29,490 bases of DNA from Chloroflexota bacterium. GTDB taxonomy: Bacteria > Chloroflexota > Dehalococcoidia > SM23-28-2 > RBG-16-64-32. The notes beneath the pieces are model-generated. The model saw only the letters and a program-made list of their open reading frames with translations, was not told where the DNA came from and made no database searches. The stretch's first letter is position 1. Every line of letters begins with the position of its first letter. The translations under genes and the position numbers were made by a program. This document shows positions 16,093 through 23,186 of the stretch, piece by piece. The stretch is from assembly GCA_005880055.1 (NCBI GenBank), contig VBJS01000041.1, positions 1 through 29,490 of the forward strand, in the 5' to 3' direction.

Positions 16093-16542
16093 CTAGCCGC
16101 CGGCGAGGAGTTTCGTCACTACTTCGTTGATCTCGCGGCCTTCAGCGCGGCCGGCCAGACGCGGCATGAGGGCGCCCATGACGCGGCCCTTGTCGCCGGG
16201 GCCGCTCGCGCCCGTCTCGGCAATGACGGCGCGCGCTTCCTTGTCGATCTCGTCGCGGCTCATCTGCGCAGGGAGGTAGGCCTCCAGGAACTTCAGTTCG
16301 GCGGCCTCTTTGTCGACAAGATCCTGGCGTCCGGCCTTGCCGAACTCCTCGATGCTTTCCCGCCGCTGCTTGGCTTGCTTTGCGATGACGCCCAGCACTT
16401 CTTTGTCGTCGAACTGCTTGATCGCTGCCACTTCGGCGTTACGGATAGCAGCCATCGTCATGCGCACGGCCGTCTTACGGTTCTCGTCGCCGGCGCGCAT
16501 GGCGTCCTTCAGGTCCTCAGCGAGTTGCTCTTTAAGAGACAT
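16093..16542 (-). CDS. yqeY: GatB/YqeY domain protein
   Basis: The 149-residue all-helical protein matches the YqeY family: MSLKEQLAEDLKDAMRAGDE, then KTAVRMTMAAIRNAEV, AKQRRESIEEFGKAGRQDLV, FLEAYLPAQMSRDEI and a C-terminal GRVMGALMPRLAGRAEG. The family shares a fold with the tRNA-binding tail of GatB in the amidotransferase that makes Gln- and Asn-tRNA; the role of stand-alone YqeY is unknown. It lies 45 nt after rpsU on the same strand, the usual arrangement, and probably shares its promoter. Length is normal. The sequence before the ATG has no strong Shine-Dalgarno. Confidence 0.93.
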   Translation of the reverse strand: MSLKEQLAEDLKDAMRAGDENRKTAVRMTMAAIRNAEVAAIKQFDDKEVLGVIAKQAKQRRESIEEFGKAGRQDLVDKEAAELKFLEAYLPAQMSRDEIDKEARAVIAETGASGPGDKGRVMGALMPRLAGRAEGREINEVVTKLLAGG

Positions 16543-16587
16543 GCAGCTATGGAGTGGTTACAGTGATTGGTCGTCGGTGTCTTTGGG

Positions 16588-16779
16588 CTAGCCGCGCTGG
16601 GCGTTTTTCAGGCTCTTGCGGCGCTTGGCCGCGGCCTTCTTCTTGCGGTGTACGCTGGGAGGCTCGTAGTGCTCGCGCCGGCGGGCTTCGGCCAGGATGC
16701 CGGACTGCTGCACCATCTTGTTGAACCGCTTCAGCGATTGGTCGAAGCTTTCGTTGCTGCTGATATAGACCTCAGGCAA
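16588..16779 (-). CDS. rpsU: Ribosomal protein bS21
   Basis: The 63-residue basic protein matches bS21 of the small subunit: VYISSNESFDQSLKRFNKMV, then REHYEPPSVHRKKKAAAKRR near the end. bS21 binds near the anti-Shine-Dalgarno end of 16S rRNA during initiation. The start is TTG at 16779, with a perfect AGGAGG eight bases upstream, which decides it. A consensus-like promoter is about 65 nt upstream. The stretch CGCCG-TTGA-CGGCG in the leader can form a 5-bp hairpin, which may or may not matter for control. yqeY follows directly. Confidence 0.96.
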   Translation of the reverse strand: MPEVYISSNESFDQSLKRFNKMVQQSGILAEARRREHYEPPSVHRKKKAAAKRRKSLKNAQRG

Positions 16780-16843
16780 ACAGTATTCCTCCTAGTTGCG
16801 ATTGGAATGTGGGCCGCGCCGTCAACGGCGGGCATCGAGCCGT

Positions 16844-16873
16844 ATGATAGGCTCAGCCCGAAAACCGTGTCAA
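16844..16873 (-). promoter_or_regulatory. Predicted promoter for rpsU-yqeY
   Basis: Reading leftward, TTGACA (16873-16868) is followed after 18 nt by TATCAT (16849-16844), i.e. a perfect -35 and five of six at -10. The start site would be near 16837, giving a leader of about 58 nt before rpsU. It is back-to-back with a promoter for the lipoprotein gene. Confidence 0.65.
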
Positions 16874-16914
16874 GGCAGAAGTGCCCGTAATCGACCCGTC
16901 GGAAGCGTGGTTCC

Positions 16915-16944
16915 TTGACACCAAAGGCGGCGTCTGCATAGCAT
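16915..16944 (+). promoter_or_regulatory. Predicted promoter for small lipoprotein gene
   Basis: TTGACA (16915-16920) is followed after 18 nt by TAGCAT (16939-16944). The predicted start near 16951 lies only about six bases before ATG 16957, so this transcript may be leaderless or start translation at ATG 16966. Confidence 0.45.
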
Positions 16945-16956
16945 TTGCCCGCATCA

Positions 16957-17376
16957 ATGAGCGGTATGCCGGCAGCCCGGCTTCTCCTTTTGCCTCTCGC
17001 TCTGATTCTCCTGGCGGCCCTGACTTCCGGCTGCGGGGATAGCGATAACAGCGCCTCGTCGGGCTCTAACGTAACTCCCTCCCCCGCAACGCCCTTTACC
17101 CTGGGCGCTCTTGTCATTCGTGGGCAGCAGGTGCCGCTGCCTGAGGGTGTCCTCGTGCAGAACCAGAGCCAGCAATGCGCGAGCGAGCAAGCGGCCACCA
17201 CGGACGCCTGCGCAAATGACAACAAGCTGATCTCTTATCACATGTCCTACATTCTGCTTGACCCGAAAGTGCCACGCGCTCTGGCCCGCACGATCGATCC
17301 CCAGGACGATAGCGTGCTCCGTCCCATCCTGGACTTGATCGCCGGCCGCTCGCCCTCGCCCACCGCCGCGTCCTGA
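16957..17376 (+). CDS. Small predicted lipoprotein, function unknown
   Basis: About 139 residues. A basic start and hydrophobic run (ARLLLLPLALILLAALTSGC) end in a lipobox-like LTSGC, so export and lipid anchoring are likely. A Ser/Pro-rich linker (SASSGSNVTPSPATPF) follows, then a ~90-residue domain with two Cys (QQCASE, DACAND) that could pair, and a Pro/Ser/Thr-rich tail. I recognise no family. I chose ATG 16957, though ATG 16966 (MPAARLLLL) is equally good; an upstream in-frame TTG at 16945 would overlap the predicted promoter. The gene stands alone between divergent rpsU and the convergent kinase, whose end is 9 nt away. Confidence 0.7.
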   Translation: MSGMPAARLLLLPLALILLAALTSGCGDSDNSASSGSNVTPSPATPFTLGALVIRGQQVPLPEGVLVQNQSQQCASEQAATTDACANDNKLISYHMSYILLDPKVPRALARTIDPQDDSVLRPILDLIAGRSPSPTAAS

Positions 17377-17385
17377 CCGCCGCTA

Positions 17386-18276
17386 TTAACCCGCGATTAT
17401 CTCCGGGTATTGCGCTAGCCGTTCTTCAATTGCTGCCCGTTGCGGCACGCCGCTCACCCCCTCACCCTCGACGGCGAACGAGGCGGCGCAGCTCGCGAAG
17501 CGTGTCGCGTCCCAGACATCGCCGGTCTCGCTCCAGCGGATGAGGAACGCCGCGGCGAAGACGTCTCCGGCCCCGGTCGGATCGACTGCATCGGCCGGGA
17601 ATGCCCCGATGTGCCGCTGCGCTCCGAAGTGGACGACGTCCGCGCCGCCATAGCCGCGTGTGAAGGCCACCAACTCGGTAGCTTTCGCCCACCGGCCGAT
17701 GGCCTCCGGGGCTGACTCCGGCGGGATATCTTCGTCGGATACGAAGAGGGCTCGGGCGTGGCGCAAAGCCGGGCCGGGCCCCCAGCGCTCGGGGGGAACC
17801 GGTCGCACGCGCGCGTCCGGGCCTACCTCCCGCAGCCAACCTTGAGCGCCGGCGCCGAGGAGCGAGCCGGGAAAGCAGGCGGCCAGATCCTCGTCCACCT
17901 CGCCGGCCACGGGGCCAAGCAGCACGATTTTGGCTCGGCGCCAGGCCGACGGGAGATGCTCGGGCAGAAGGCGCGCAGCCGCCTGTGTGATGTACTGCGT
18001 TCTGCGCCTGCCACGATAAACATTCCGTATTTGCGTCGTGCGCTCGCTGGGGATGCAGACGCAATCGATTCCGGGCAGCACCATGGGAAGGTCCAGTTCA
18101 GCCGCGGCAGAGGTCAGCACGGCCGCCCGCAGGCCCAGGTTGCGCGCGAGCAGCGAGCAGTAAGCGGCAGCGCCGCCCAACCTCCACCCAGCGCCGTCTT
18201 TTTCCGGCAACAGGTCCTGGACTACATGGCCGATTACGAGAAAGTCCGGAGTCTCGCCAGCGGGCGAGGATGTCAT
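17386..18276 (-). CDS. PfkB-family carbohydrate/nucleoside kinase
   Basis: A 296-residue ribokinase-fold protein. The N-terminal part has FLVIGHVVQDLLP and WRLGGAAAYCSLLARNLG, the latter in the place of the family's GG motif. The C-terminal signature DAVDPTGAGDVFAAAFLIRW contains the catalytic Asp and anion hole. The nearest-looking branch is the divergent adenosine-kinase/ribokinase type, but the phosphorylated substrate cannot be named. The ATG overlaps the jag stop by one base (TGATG), so it is translated as the last gene of the rpmH-rnpA-yidD-yidC-jag run. That position may be only convenient, since a sugar kinase has no known role in membrane insertion. Confidence 0.85.
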   Translation of the reverse strand: MTSSPAGETPDFLVIGHVVQDLLPEKDGAGWRLGGAAAYCSLLARNLGLRAAVLTSAAAELDLPMVLPGIDCVCIPSERTTQIRNVYRGRRRTQYITQAAARLLPEHLPSAWRRAKIVLLGPVAGEVDEDLAACFPGSLLGAGAQGWLREVGPDARVRPVPPERWGPGPALRHARALFVSDEDIPPESAPEAIGRWAKATELVAFTRGYGGADVVHFGAQRHIGAFPADAVDPTGAGDVFAAAFLIRWSETGDVWDATRFASCAASFAVEGEGVSGVPQRAAIEERLAQYPEIIAG

Positions 18277-19055
18277 CAGCGGCGGCCGTAAGGCCGGCCG
18301 CCGTCACCCCCGTTGGAGCGGGGCCTGATCACCACCTTGCGCTGGTCTCCCTGCCCAACAGACGCCGTCTGGACGTAGCGGTCTTCGGAGAGCGCCAGGT
18401 GAATGATCCGCCGCTCGGCGGCGGGCATCGGCTCCAGGGTTACGGGCCGGCGGGACTGCCGCACCCGGTCCGCCATCCGCCGGGCGAGCCCGCGCAGCGA
18501 TTCCTCGCGGCGCCTGTGGTAATGCTCGACGTCGATTGTCACGAGCACGCGGCTGTTCAAGCGGCGGGTAACCATGACGTTGACCATGTACTGAAGCGCG
18601 GAAAGGCTGGTGCCGCGGCGGCCAATCAGCAGCCCCAGGTCCTCTCCTTCTATATCGAGCACGGCACTGGCCCTCCCCAGGCCGTCGGCTGCCGTTTCGG
18701 GGCGGCGGACGTCGACCCCTGCCTGGATGTCCATCAGTTCGAGCAGCGAACGAAGATAGTCGGTTGCCAGCTCCACTTCTTCGGATTCCAGGTCTTTGAC
18801 ATCGATATCCGCTTCTGCCTCCGCCTCTGCCTCCGGGTAGAACTCGTCTTCCGGTCCAGCCGGCGCTTCCCTGGCGGTCCCCTCCTCGAGCGCGGTCACC
18901 CTCACCCTGGCCTGCTCACCGCCCAGCCCAAAGATACCCGGCTTGCCGGGCGTCAGCACCTCGATGTTCACCTGGGAGCGCTTCAGGCCGAGCTCTTCGA
19001 GGGCGATGTCGATGGCCTCATCGACGGTTTTTGCGCTTACCTCTACGCTTTCCAT
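18276..19055 (-). CDS. jag: Jag/KhpB RNA-binding protein
   Basis: The 259-residue protein has the three Jag parts in order. The Jag-N domain (residues 1-~52) reads VSAKTVDEAIDIALEELGLK and ends with KPGIFGLGGEQARVRV. A KH domain (~105-180) holds IGRRGTSLSALQYMVNVM in place of the GxxG loop. An R3H domain follows with RRPVTLEPMPAAERRIIH. An acidic linker rich in Glu/Ala (about 57-90) separates Jag-N from KH. KhpB works with KhpA as a global RNA-binding pair linked to cell elongation and division; a khpA gene is not in this window. Its start overlaps yidC by 38 nt, as these genes are commonly coupled. Confidence 0.95.
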   Translation of the reverse strand: MESVEVSAKTVDEAIDIALEELGLKRSQVNIEVLTPGKPGIFGLGGEQARVRVTALEEGTAREAPAGPEDEFYPEAEAEAEADIDVKDLESEEVELATDYLRSLLELMDIQAGVDVRRPETAADGLGRASAVLDIEGEDLGLLIGRRGTSLSALQYMVNVMVTRRLNSRVLVTIDVEHYHRRREESLRGLARRMADRVRQSRRPVTLEPMPAAERRIIHLALSEDRYVQTASVGQGDQRKVVIRPRSNGGDGGRPYGRR

Positions 19056-20031
19056 GGGCGGCCCTCACTTTGCTTGCCGGAGCTGTGACGCGCTCCGGCC
19101 TATCGTCGTCTGATTGTTCGTTCTTTTCGGCGGCTGCCTGCTGCTGAGACCGGGCGGCCGGGGCAGGCGCGGGTGTGGGCGTGGGCAACGGCAACAGGAC
19201 GTGCCACCAGCTGCCCAGTCCGCGGCGGCCGTAAACGTAGTAACTGGCGAACAGCGTGAAGATGTTTGTGGCGACCCAGTAAACGCCGACCCCGCTGGGC
19301 AGGGACAGCGAAATCCAGACGAGAATCAGTGGCATCATCCACGTCATCATCTGCTGTTGCTGCGCCTGCTGCGGCGTGGCGTTCGGAGTGATGCTCAGCT
19401 TCTGCTGAACGTAGGTGGCATAGCCGACAAGGATGGGAAGGATGAACGTCGTGTCGGGCTGGCCAAGGTTCAGCCATAAGAAGTGCTGGTTGAGCGGCAC
19501 GGACTCGTGGATGAATGACCATGGATAGAGCCGCTGAGAAAGCCCAATCAGGCTCTCCGGGCTTCCGCCCATCGTGAACACGAGCGCGCGATAAAGGCAA
19601 AAGAAGAGACCGAACTGAATAACCATGGGCATGACACAACCCAGCGGGTTGAAGCCGTGCTCGCGCATTATCTTCATCTCTTCTTCGCTTCTTTTGCGTG
19701 GGTCTTTGAATTTCTTCCGGACCTCCTCAAGGCGAGGCTGCGCGGCCTGCATGCTCTTCATGGACTGGAACTGCCGGATAGTGAAGGGAAGCGTCGCGAG
19801 GCGCACCAGCAGGGTGAACAGGATAATCGCCACGCCAAACTCGCCGAACACCAACCGGTCCAGCACGATCAGGGCGTTGATGAGCGGATTGATCAGGATC
19901 AGGTTGAAGGTGTTGCTGAACCCGTAAATCAGCACCATTGACGCGACCACGGCGATGGCGATGAACGAAATCAACGTCATCGGGCTCATCCGCCTGCCCG
20001 CGGACGGCGCGGCCGGTGCAGCGCGTGTCAT
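19018..20031 (-). CDS. yidC: Membrane protein insertase YidC/Oxa1
   Basis: The 337-residue protein inserts membrane proteins, alone or with SecYEG. A first helix is near 18-40, followed by the YidC/Oxa1 core FGVAIILFTLLVRLATLPFT (the conserved Arg of the hydrophilic groove) and the cytoplasmic hairpin RLEEVRKKFKDPRKRSEEEM. Further helices include GFNPLGCVMPMVIQFGLFFC and the pair around PSGVGVYWVATNIFTLFASY. There is no large periplasmic domain, as expected for a single-membrane type. The tail is Pro/Ala/Gln-rich and ends with a very basic stretch, useful for ribosome contact. ATG 20031 overlaps the preceding stop (ATGA); an in-frame ATG at 19989 is possible. Confidence 0.96.
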   Translation of the reverse strand: MTRAAPAAPSAGRRMSPMTLISFIAIAVVASMVLIYGFSNTFNLILINPLINALIVLDRLVFGEFGVAIILFTLLVRLATLPFTIRQFQSMKSMQAAQPRLEEVRKKFKDPRKRSEEEMKIMREHGFNPLGCVMPMVIQFGLFFCLYRALVFTMGGSPESLIGLSQRLYPWSFIHESVPLNQHFLWLNLGQPDTTFILPILVGYATYVQQKLSITPNATPQQAQQQQMMTWMMPLILVWISLSLPSGVGVYWVATNIFTLFASYYVYGRRGLGSWWHVLLPLPTPTPAPAPAARSQQQAAAEKNEQSDDDRPERVTAPASKVRAAHGKRRGKRKNRR

Positions 20032-21413
20032 GGTGACACCGCCGGTGTTGCCGAGGCGAAAGAAGCGGCCACGAGGCGCGGCGCCGCCTCACCTCGCGGA
20101 TCGATGTGGTACAGGTTGCCTCCCTGCACCATCACCAGCACATCGCCGCCGAAGGGCACCGGGTCGGACAGGATCGTACGGCTCAGGATCGTTGGCGGCC
20201 TCTGTTCGGCGCCCGTTGCCGGATCCACGCTAAAGATGTTGCCCTCGCGGTCGGCGACGATCAGCGAGCCCCCGGCGAGCAAAGGCGAAGCGCGGACGCC
20301 GTCATCCGCCTTAAAGGGCTGGGGCCAGACCGCGGCGCCGGTGTCCGCGTTGACCGCGTACACCTTGTGGTCGAGGTTCGGCGCATAGATTGTCTTGCCG
20401 TCTACCAGCGGCCGTCCCCAGAACCAGTTATCGCCCTTCACCGGCTGGTCCCAGGCGGGGTTGCCCGTTTTCGCATCCAGGGCGAACAGCTTCCAGCCGA
20501 TGCCGCCGATGATCACCTTATCGCCGGCGAGCACCGGGTCGCTGATCAGCGCCGCCTCGGTCTCAAACGGCTTGCTCCACACGGGGGCAAGCGTGTCAGA
20601 CCGCAGCGCGTAGGCCGTGCCCGCGACTGTGCCGAAATAGATGTTGTTGCCGTTAATCAGGGGTGTCGTCCAGATACTGCTGCCCGCATCGAAGACGTTC
20701 ATCGCCACCCCCGATTCCGGGTTCAGCGCATATAGTTTGCCGTCGTCCGACGCCGCGTATAACCTATCGGCCGCCGGAGTATCGCCAACGGCCAGGGCCA
20801 GGCCGCCGATGATCGGGCCGTCCGTCTTAAATGCCCAGGCGCAGGCACCGGTGGCTGTGTCCAACGCGTAGACATTGCCATCGTAAGCGCCAAAGTAGAC
20901 TTTGTTTCCCCTCACAACTGGCGCACCGTAAATGCCCTCGAGTTTGCGGGATTCCTCCGGGCCGCCGCCGCAGGAGGCCTTATCGTCTTTCGGGAACTCC
21001 CAGCGAATGCGGAAGCTCGCCGCCGCCGGCGCTCCGTTGCTCGGCGAGACCGCCGGTGGCGTGACGGTTGCAGTTGGCGACCCCGTAGTGGAAGGCAGCG
21101 GCGAGCCGGAGGAGGATGCCGGGAAGGTCGCCGTTGGTGTCGCCGCCGCGGAAGCCGTTGGCGAAGCGCTGGAAAGAGCAGGACCTTGCGGCTCCAACGC
21201 GGCCAGCTTTCCGTTCTCGATGCTCACATATAGCGTGTCGCCCTGAGCCGTAGGTGGCGTCCACCCCTCGGGGCTCGCCGCCCGGCGGCAGCCGGCCGCG
21301 AGCAGCAACAGCGCGATGATGAACAGCAATGGAAACGCGCGGCGGCGAACGGACAGCCCGTGACGCTCTTGACCAACGCTGCCGAGGAGTTGGGCGCGAT
21401 TCCTGACGAACAA
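20028..21413 (-). CDS. PQQ-type beta-propeller lipoprotein
   Basis: A 461-residue exported protein. Residues ~27-41 form a signal peptide ending in the lipobox LLAAGC (Cys42). A Ser/Thr/Pro-rich low-complexity stretch (about 78-125) follows a first blade. At least seven repeats then show the PQQ/BamB-like pattern, for example VYFGAYDGNVYALDTATG, LYAASDDGKLYALNPESG, IYAPNLDHKVYAVNADTG and LIVADREGNIFSVDPATG. No dehydrogenase catalytic residues are apparent. BamB helps insert outer-membrane proteins, yet this genome shows no sign of an outer membrane. Placement between yidD and yidC suggests a link to exported proteins, which is inference. TTG at 21413 lies directly after the yidD stop. Confidence 0.85.
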   Translation of the reverse strand: MFVRNRAQLLGSVGQERHGLSVRRRAFPLLFIIALLLLAAGCRRAASPEGWTPPTAQGDTLYVSIENGKLAALEPQGPALSSASPTASAAATPTATFPASSSGSPLPSTTGSPTATVTPPAVSPSNGAPAAASFRIRWEFPKDDKASCGGGPEESRKLEGIYGAPVVRGNKVYFGAYDGNVYALDTATGACAWAFKTDGPIIGGLALAVGDTPAADRLYAASDDGKLYALNPESGVAMNVFDAGSSIWTTPLINGNNIYFGTVAGTAYALRSDTLAPVWSKPFETEAALISDPVLAGDKVIIGGIGWKLFALDAKTGNPAWDQPVKGDNWFWGRPLVDGKTIYAPNLDHKVYAVNADTGAAVWPQPFKADDGVRASPLLAGGSLIVADREGNIFSVDPATGAEQRPPTILSRTILSDPVPFGGDVLVMVQGGNLYHIDPRGEAAPRLVAASFASATPAVSP

Positions 21414-21623
21414 TTAAGGTACGGGGTCGCACCCGCCGCGGTTGAACGGGTTACACCGCGCCAGCCGCCATAATGTGAGAAAGCCGCCGCGCACAAGCCC
21501 GTGCCGCTCGATAGCTTCGTAGCCGTAATGTGAGCAAGTGGGCAAGAAGCGGCAGCCCGGCGGCAGCGCCGGCGAGACGCCATTCTGATACCAGCGGATA
21601 GCCTTCAGCGCCGCCGTCTTCAT
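21414..21623 (-). CDS. yidD: Membrane protein insertion efficiency factor YidD
   Basis: A 69-residue protein matching the YidD family: [37 protein letters not shown] and a closing [17 protein letters not shown]. The conserved cysteines and the terminal GG(x)DPVP are all present. It is an amphipathic membrane-associated protein that helps YidC-dependent insertion. ATG 21623 overlaps the rnpA stop (ATGA), which decides the start over a longer open frame running through rnpA. Confidence 0.95.
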   Translation of the reverse strand: MKTAALKAIRWYQNGVSPALPPGCRFLPTCSHYGYEAIERHGLVRGGFLTLWRLARCNPFNRGGCDPVP

Positions 21624-21961
21624 CGAGTGGCGCCCTCCACCGGCGCCGGTCTCGTCAGCAGGCCCGCTCGCTGGAGCAGCTGCACGACTGCTGTTCTCAG
21701 CTGCGGAAAGTCGGCCTCGGCCGCGGCCCGCTTCGTGGAGATCACGATGTCCCAAGAGGTAGCGATCGGCAGGACCCGAATCACCTCTCGCAGCCGGCGA
21801 CGGGTTCGGTTGCGAACCACAGCATTGCCCAGCCGCTTGCTCGTCACAAACCCGTAGCGGTTGTGGTCCAGGTCGTTTGCCACGATTCGCAATACCAGCA
21901 GGCCATTATTCCAGGAGCGCCCACCGCGGAACACCTTATCGAAGTCGGCTCGCCGACGCAG
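21620..21961 (-). CDS. rnpA: Ribonuclease P protein component, probable CTG start
   Basis: The protein subunit of RNase P, which matures the 5' ends of tRNAs. The core is clear: [20 protein letters not shown] is the RNR motif that contacts RNA. The first ATG/GTG-type start is GTG 21934, but this removes the conserved [13 protein letters not shown]. Upstream there is no ATG, GTG or TTG before an in-frame stop. A CTG at 21961-21959 has AAGGAG (21973-21968) six bases before it and yields 113 residues, a normal length. I therefore prefer CTG. It lies 46 nt after rpmH and overlaps yidD by 4 nt. The family is certain, the start inferred. Confidence 0.9.
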   Translation of the reverse strand: MRRRADFDKVFRGGRSWNNGLLVLRIVANDLDHNRYGFVTSKRLGNAVVRNRTRRRLREVIRVLPIATSWDIVISTKRAAAEADFPQLRTAVVQLLQRAGLLTRPAPVEGATR

Positions 21962-22007
21962 GCGCAGCTCCTTGCCGAAGCCCTGCTCCCTGGCGCCCGC
22001 GCGCCGC

Positions 22008-22145
22008 TCAGACAGCGAGCCGCCACCTGCCCTTCAACATTCGGCGTTTGAGCACGGCCCGGCCGTCCTTGGTGCTGTTACGCGCCATGAACCCATGCCG
22101 CCGAAGCCGGCGGCGCTTCTTTGGTTGATACGTGCGTTTGGGCAA
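22008..22145 (-). CDS. rpmH: Ribosomal protein bL34
   Basis: A 45-residue basic protein, too short for many gene callers. It begins [18 protein letters not shown] and continues [20 protein letters not shown], ending RWRLAV: an almost complete match to the bL34 consensus, including the GF...R motif. It uses TTG at 22145 with GGAG upstream at normal spacing. A strong predicted promoter lies about 70-100 nt upstream. It opens the classic rpmH-rnpA-yidD-yidC-jag order, which is often near dnaA, but no dnaA or origin is present here. Confidence 0.95.
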   Translation of the reverse strand: MPKRTYQPKKRRRLRRHGFMARNSTKDGRAVLKRRMLKGRWRLAV

Positions 22146-22213
22146 GAAAGACTCTCCAGGGTGCCTCTGCTGTACTCGCGAATCGAGAGGCGCGCATCGG
22201 GCGGGCCGCGCAC

Positions 22214-22243
22214 ATTATAGGCACGCCCTTTTCGAACGGTCAA
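22214..22243 (-). promoter_or_regulatory. Predicted promoter for rpmH-rnpA cluster
   Basis: Reading leftward, TTGACC (22243-22238) is followed after 18 nt by a perfect TATAAT (22219-22214). The expected start near 22207 leaves a leader of about 62 nt before the rpmH TTG. It is divergent from a second promoter only 48 nt away. Confidence 0.7.
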
Positions 22244-22290
22244 CGCAACTTTGCGTGGTGGCGTGCGGCCGGATGCGTCCTCGAGAAAGT

Positions 22291-22319
22291 TTGATTTCTG
22301 TTGTTTCCGGCCCTATAAT
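22291..22319 (+). promoter_or_regulatory. Predicted promoter for zinc-ribbon gene
   Basis: TTGATT (22291-22296), then 17 nt, then a perfect TATAAT (22314-22319). Transcription would begin near 22326, with a ~54-nt leader containing GAAGGAG eight bases before GTG 22380. Confidence 0.65.
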
Positions 22320-22379
22320 GTCAGCAATCTTCCGCCCCGGCGGAAGGCCAGCCCTTGCCAGCTTGAAGGAGTAAGCAAC

Positions 22380-22742
22380 GTGTCTTACGTTGATCGCATC
22401 CTCGTTTGCCGCGAATGTGGTTCCACATTCACCTTCACGACCGGAGAACAGGCCTTTTACGCCAATCGCGGCCTGCTTAACCAACCCTCTCGTTGTCCGG
22501 GCTGCCGCAGCGCGCGCCGTGCCCCCGCGGCAGCACCGCCCCAGGATGGCTATGTGCACTACGGTGCCTTCGCCAGCTTCGGCGGACGGACGCCGCGGCA
22601 GATGCACCCGGCCGTCTGCGGGGGTTGCGGCCAGATGACCGAGGTGCCGTTCCGTCCCAAGGGAGACCGCCCCGTCTTCTGCGCGCAGTGCTTCATCCCC
22701 ACGAAGAGCCACGAGCAGGGCCGGCTATCGGCTAACGGCTAG
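22380..22742 (+). CDS. Double zinc-ribbon protein, function unknown
   Basis: A 120-residue soluble protein with two CxxC pairs that can form a first ribbon (VCRECGSTFTF, then RCPGC) and another two that form a second (VCGGCGQ, then FCAQC). The intervening part holds EQAFYANRGLLNQPSRC and the later VPFRPKGDRPVFC, patterns of the probable zinc-ribbon (zf-trcl / CxxC-CxxC) families seen in Chloroflexota and relatives. Eight Cys in two sets argue for two bound zinc ions. The GTG start is supported by GAAGGAG. It is divergent from rpmH and sits just upstream of the T-box/ileS unit, which has its own promoter. A role in nucleic acid or ribosome biology is a guess from context. Confidence 0.8.
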   Translation: MSYVDRILVCRECGSTFTFTTGEQAFYANRGLLNQPSRCPGCRSARRAPAAAPPQDGYVHYGAFASFGGRTPRQMHPAVCGGCGQMTEVPFRPKGDRPVFCAQCFIPTKSHEQGRLSANG

Positions 22743-22750
22743 CGTTCGCG

Positions 22751-22780
22751 TTGACATCTTCGCCACCCCCTCGATAGACT
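22751..22780 (+). promoter_or_regulatory. Predicted promoter for T-box/ileS
   Basis: TTGACA (22751-22756), 18 nt, then TAGACT (22775-22780). Expected start near 22787, just ahead of the T-box stem I sequence. The -35 is perfect, the -10 matches four of six. Confidence 0.6.
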
Positions 22781-22786
22781 GAATAG

Positions 22787-23153
22787 ACAAATCACATACA
22801 GACAGGCGACGACGGAGACGAGTACGGGGTCAACCCCTCCGTTAAGCGAGCCCCGGATGGTGCGAGCGGGGCACGGAGCAACCGCCAGAAAATCCCTCCT
22901 GAGCCGCCGACCGAAAGCCCACGGGAAGAACCCAGGACATAGAATCTAGAACCTGCCGGGTCCTCTAAATTCTACGTTCTAAGACTAGGTTCTACCGTGT
23001 GAGTAGGCTCGGCCGGAAGCTCCCGTTAACAGAAGCACGGGTATAATCCTTCGCCGGAAGGACGTACCCGCAAAACGAGTGCCCCGATTTTTCGTTCGGG
23101 GAACCAGGGTGGTACCGCGGGCATAGCTCGTCCCTCAAGGGACGGGCTTTTTT
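22787..23153 (+). ncRNA. Isoleucine-specific T-box riboswitch
   Basis: The leader of ileS carries T-box hallmarks in order. They are an AGTA element at 22821-22824; a stem with AGCGAG next to GCCCCG/CGGGGC (22850-22872) and an apical GATGGTGCGAG; and a purine-rich GAAA followed by an ATC triplet at 22892-22894 in a CTCCTGAG context. ATC is an isoleucine codon and fits the specifier position. The T-box core AGGGTGGTACCGCGG is at 23106-23120, followed by a terminator. Uncharged tRNA-Ile would pair at ATC and via its CCA end, favouring the antiterminator and letting ileS be read. A TTCTA-rich segment at 22940-22994 lies between stem I and the core and is unusual. Base pairing was judged by eye. 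Confidence 0.9.
23125..23153 (+). terminator. T-box regulated intrinsic terminator
   Basis: AGCTCGTCCC (23125-23134) pairs with GGGACGGGCT (23139-23148) over a TCAA loop, giving ten pairs with one G-U, and is followed by a T6 run overlapping its end. It sits directly after the T-box core, as expected of the stem that competes with the antiterminator. Its position 33 nt before the ileS ATG fits attenuation control. Confidence 0.9.
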
Positions 23154-23186
23154 GATGCCCCACGATGCCAGGGAGGAAGAAAACAC

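Noticed and set aside
22146..22380. Possible replication origin beside rpmH
   Set aside because: rpmH is often next to dnaA and oriC, but I found no DnaA boxes close to TTATCCACA, no AT-rich unwinding region and no dnaA or dnaN in this window.
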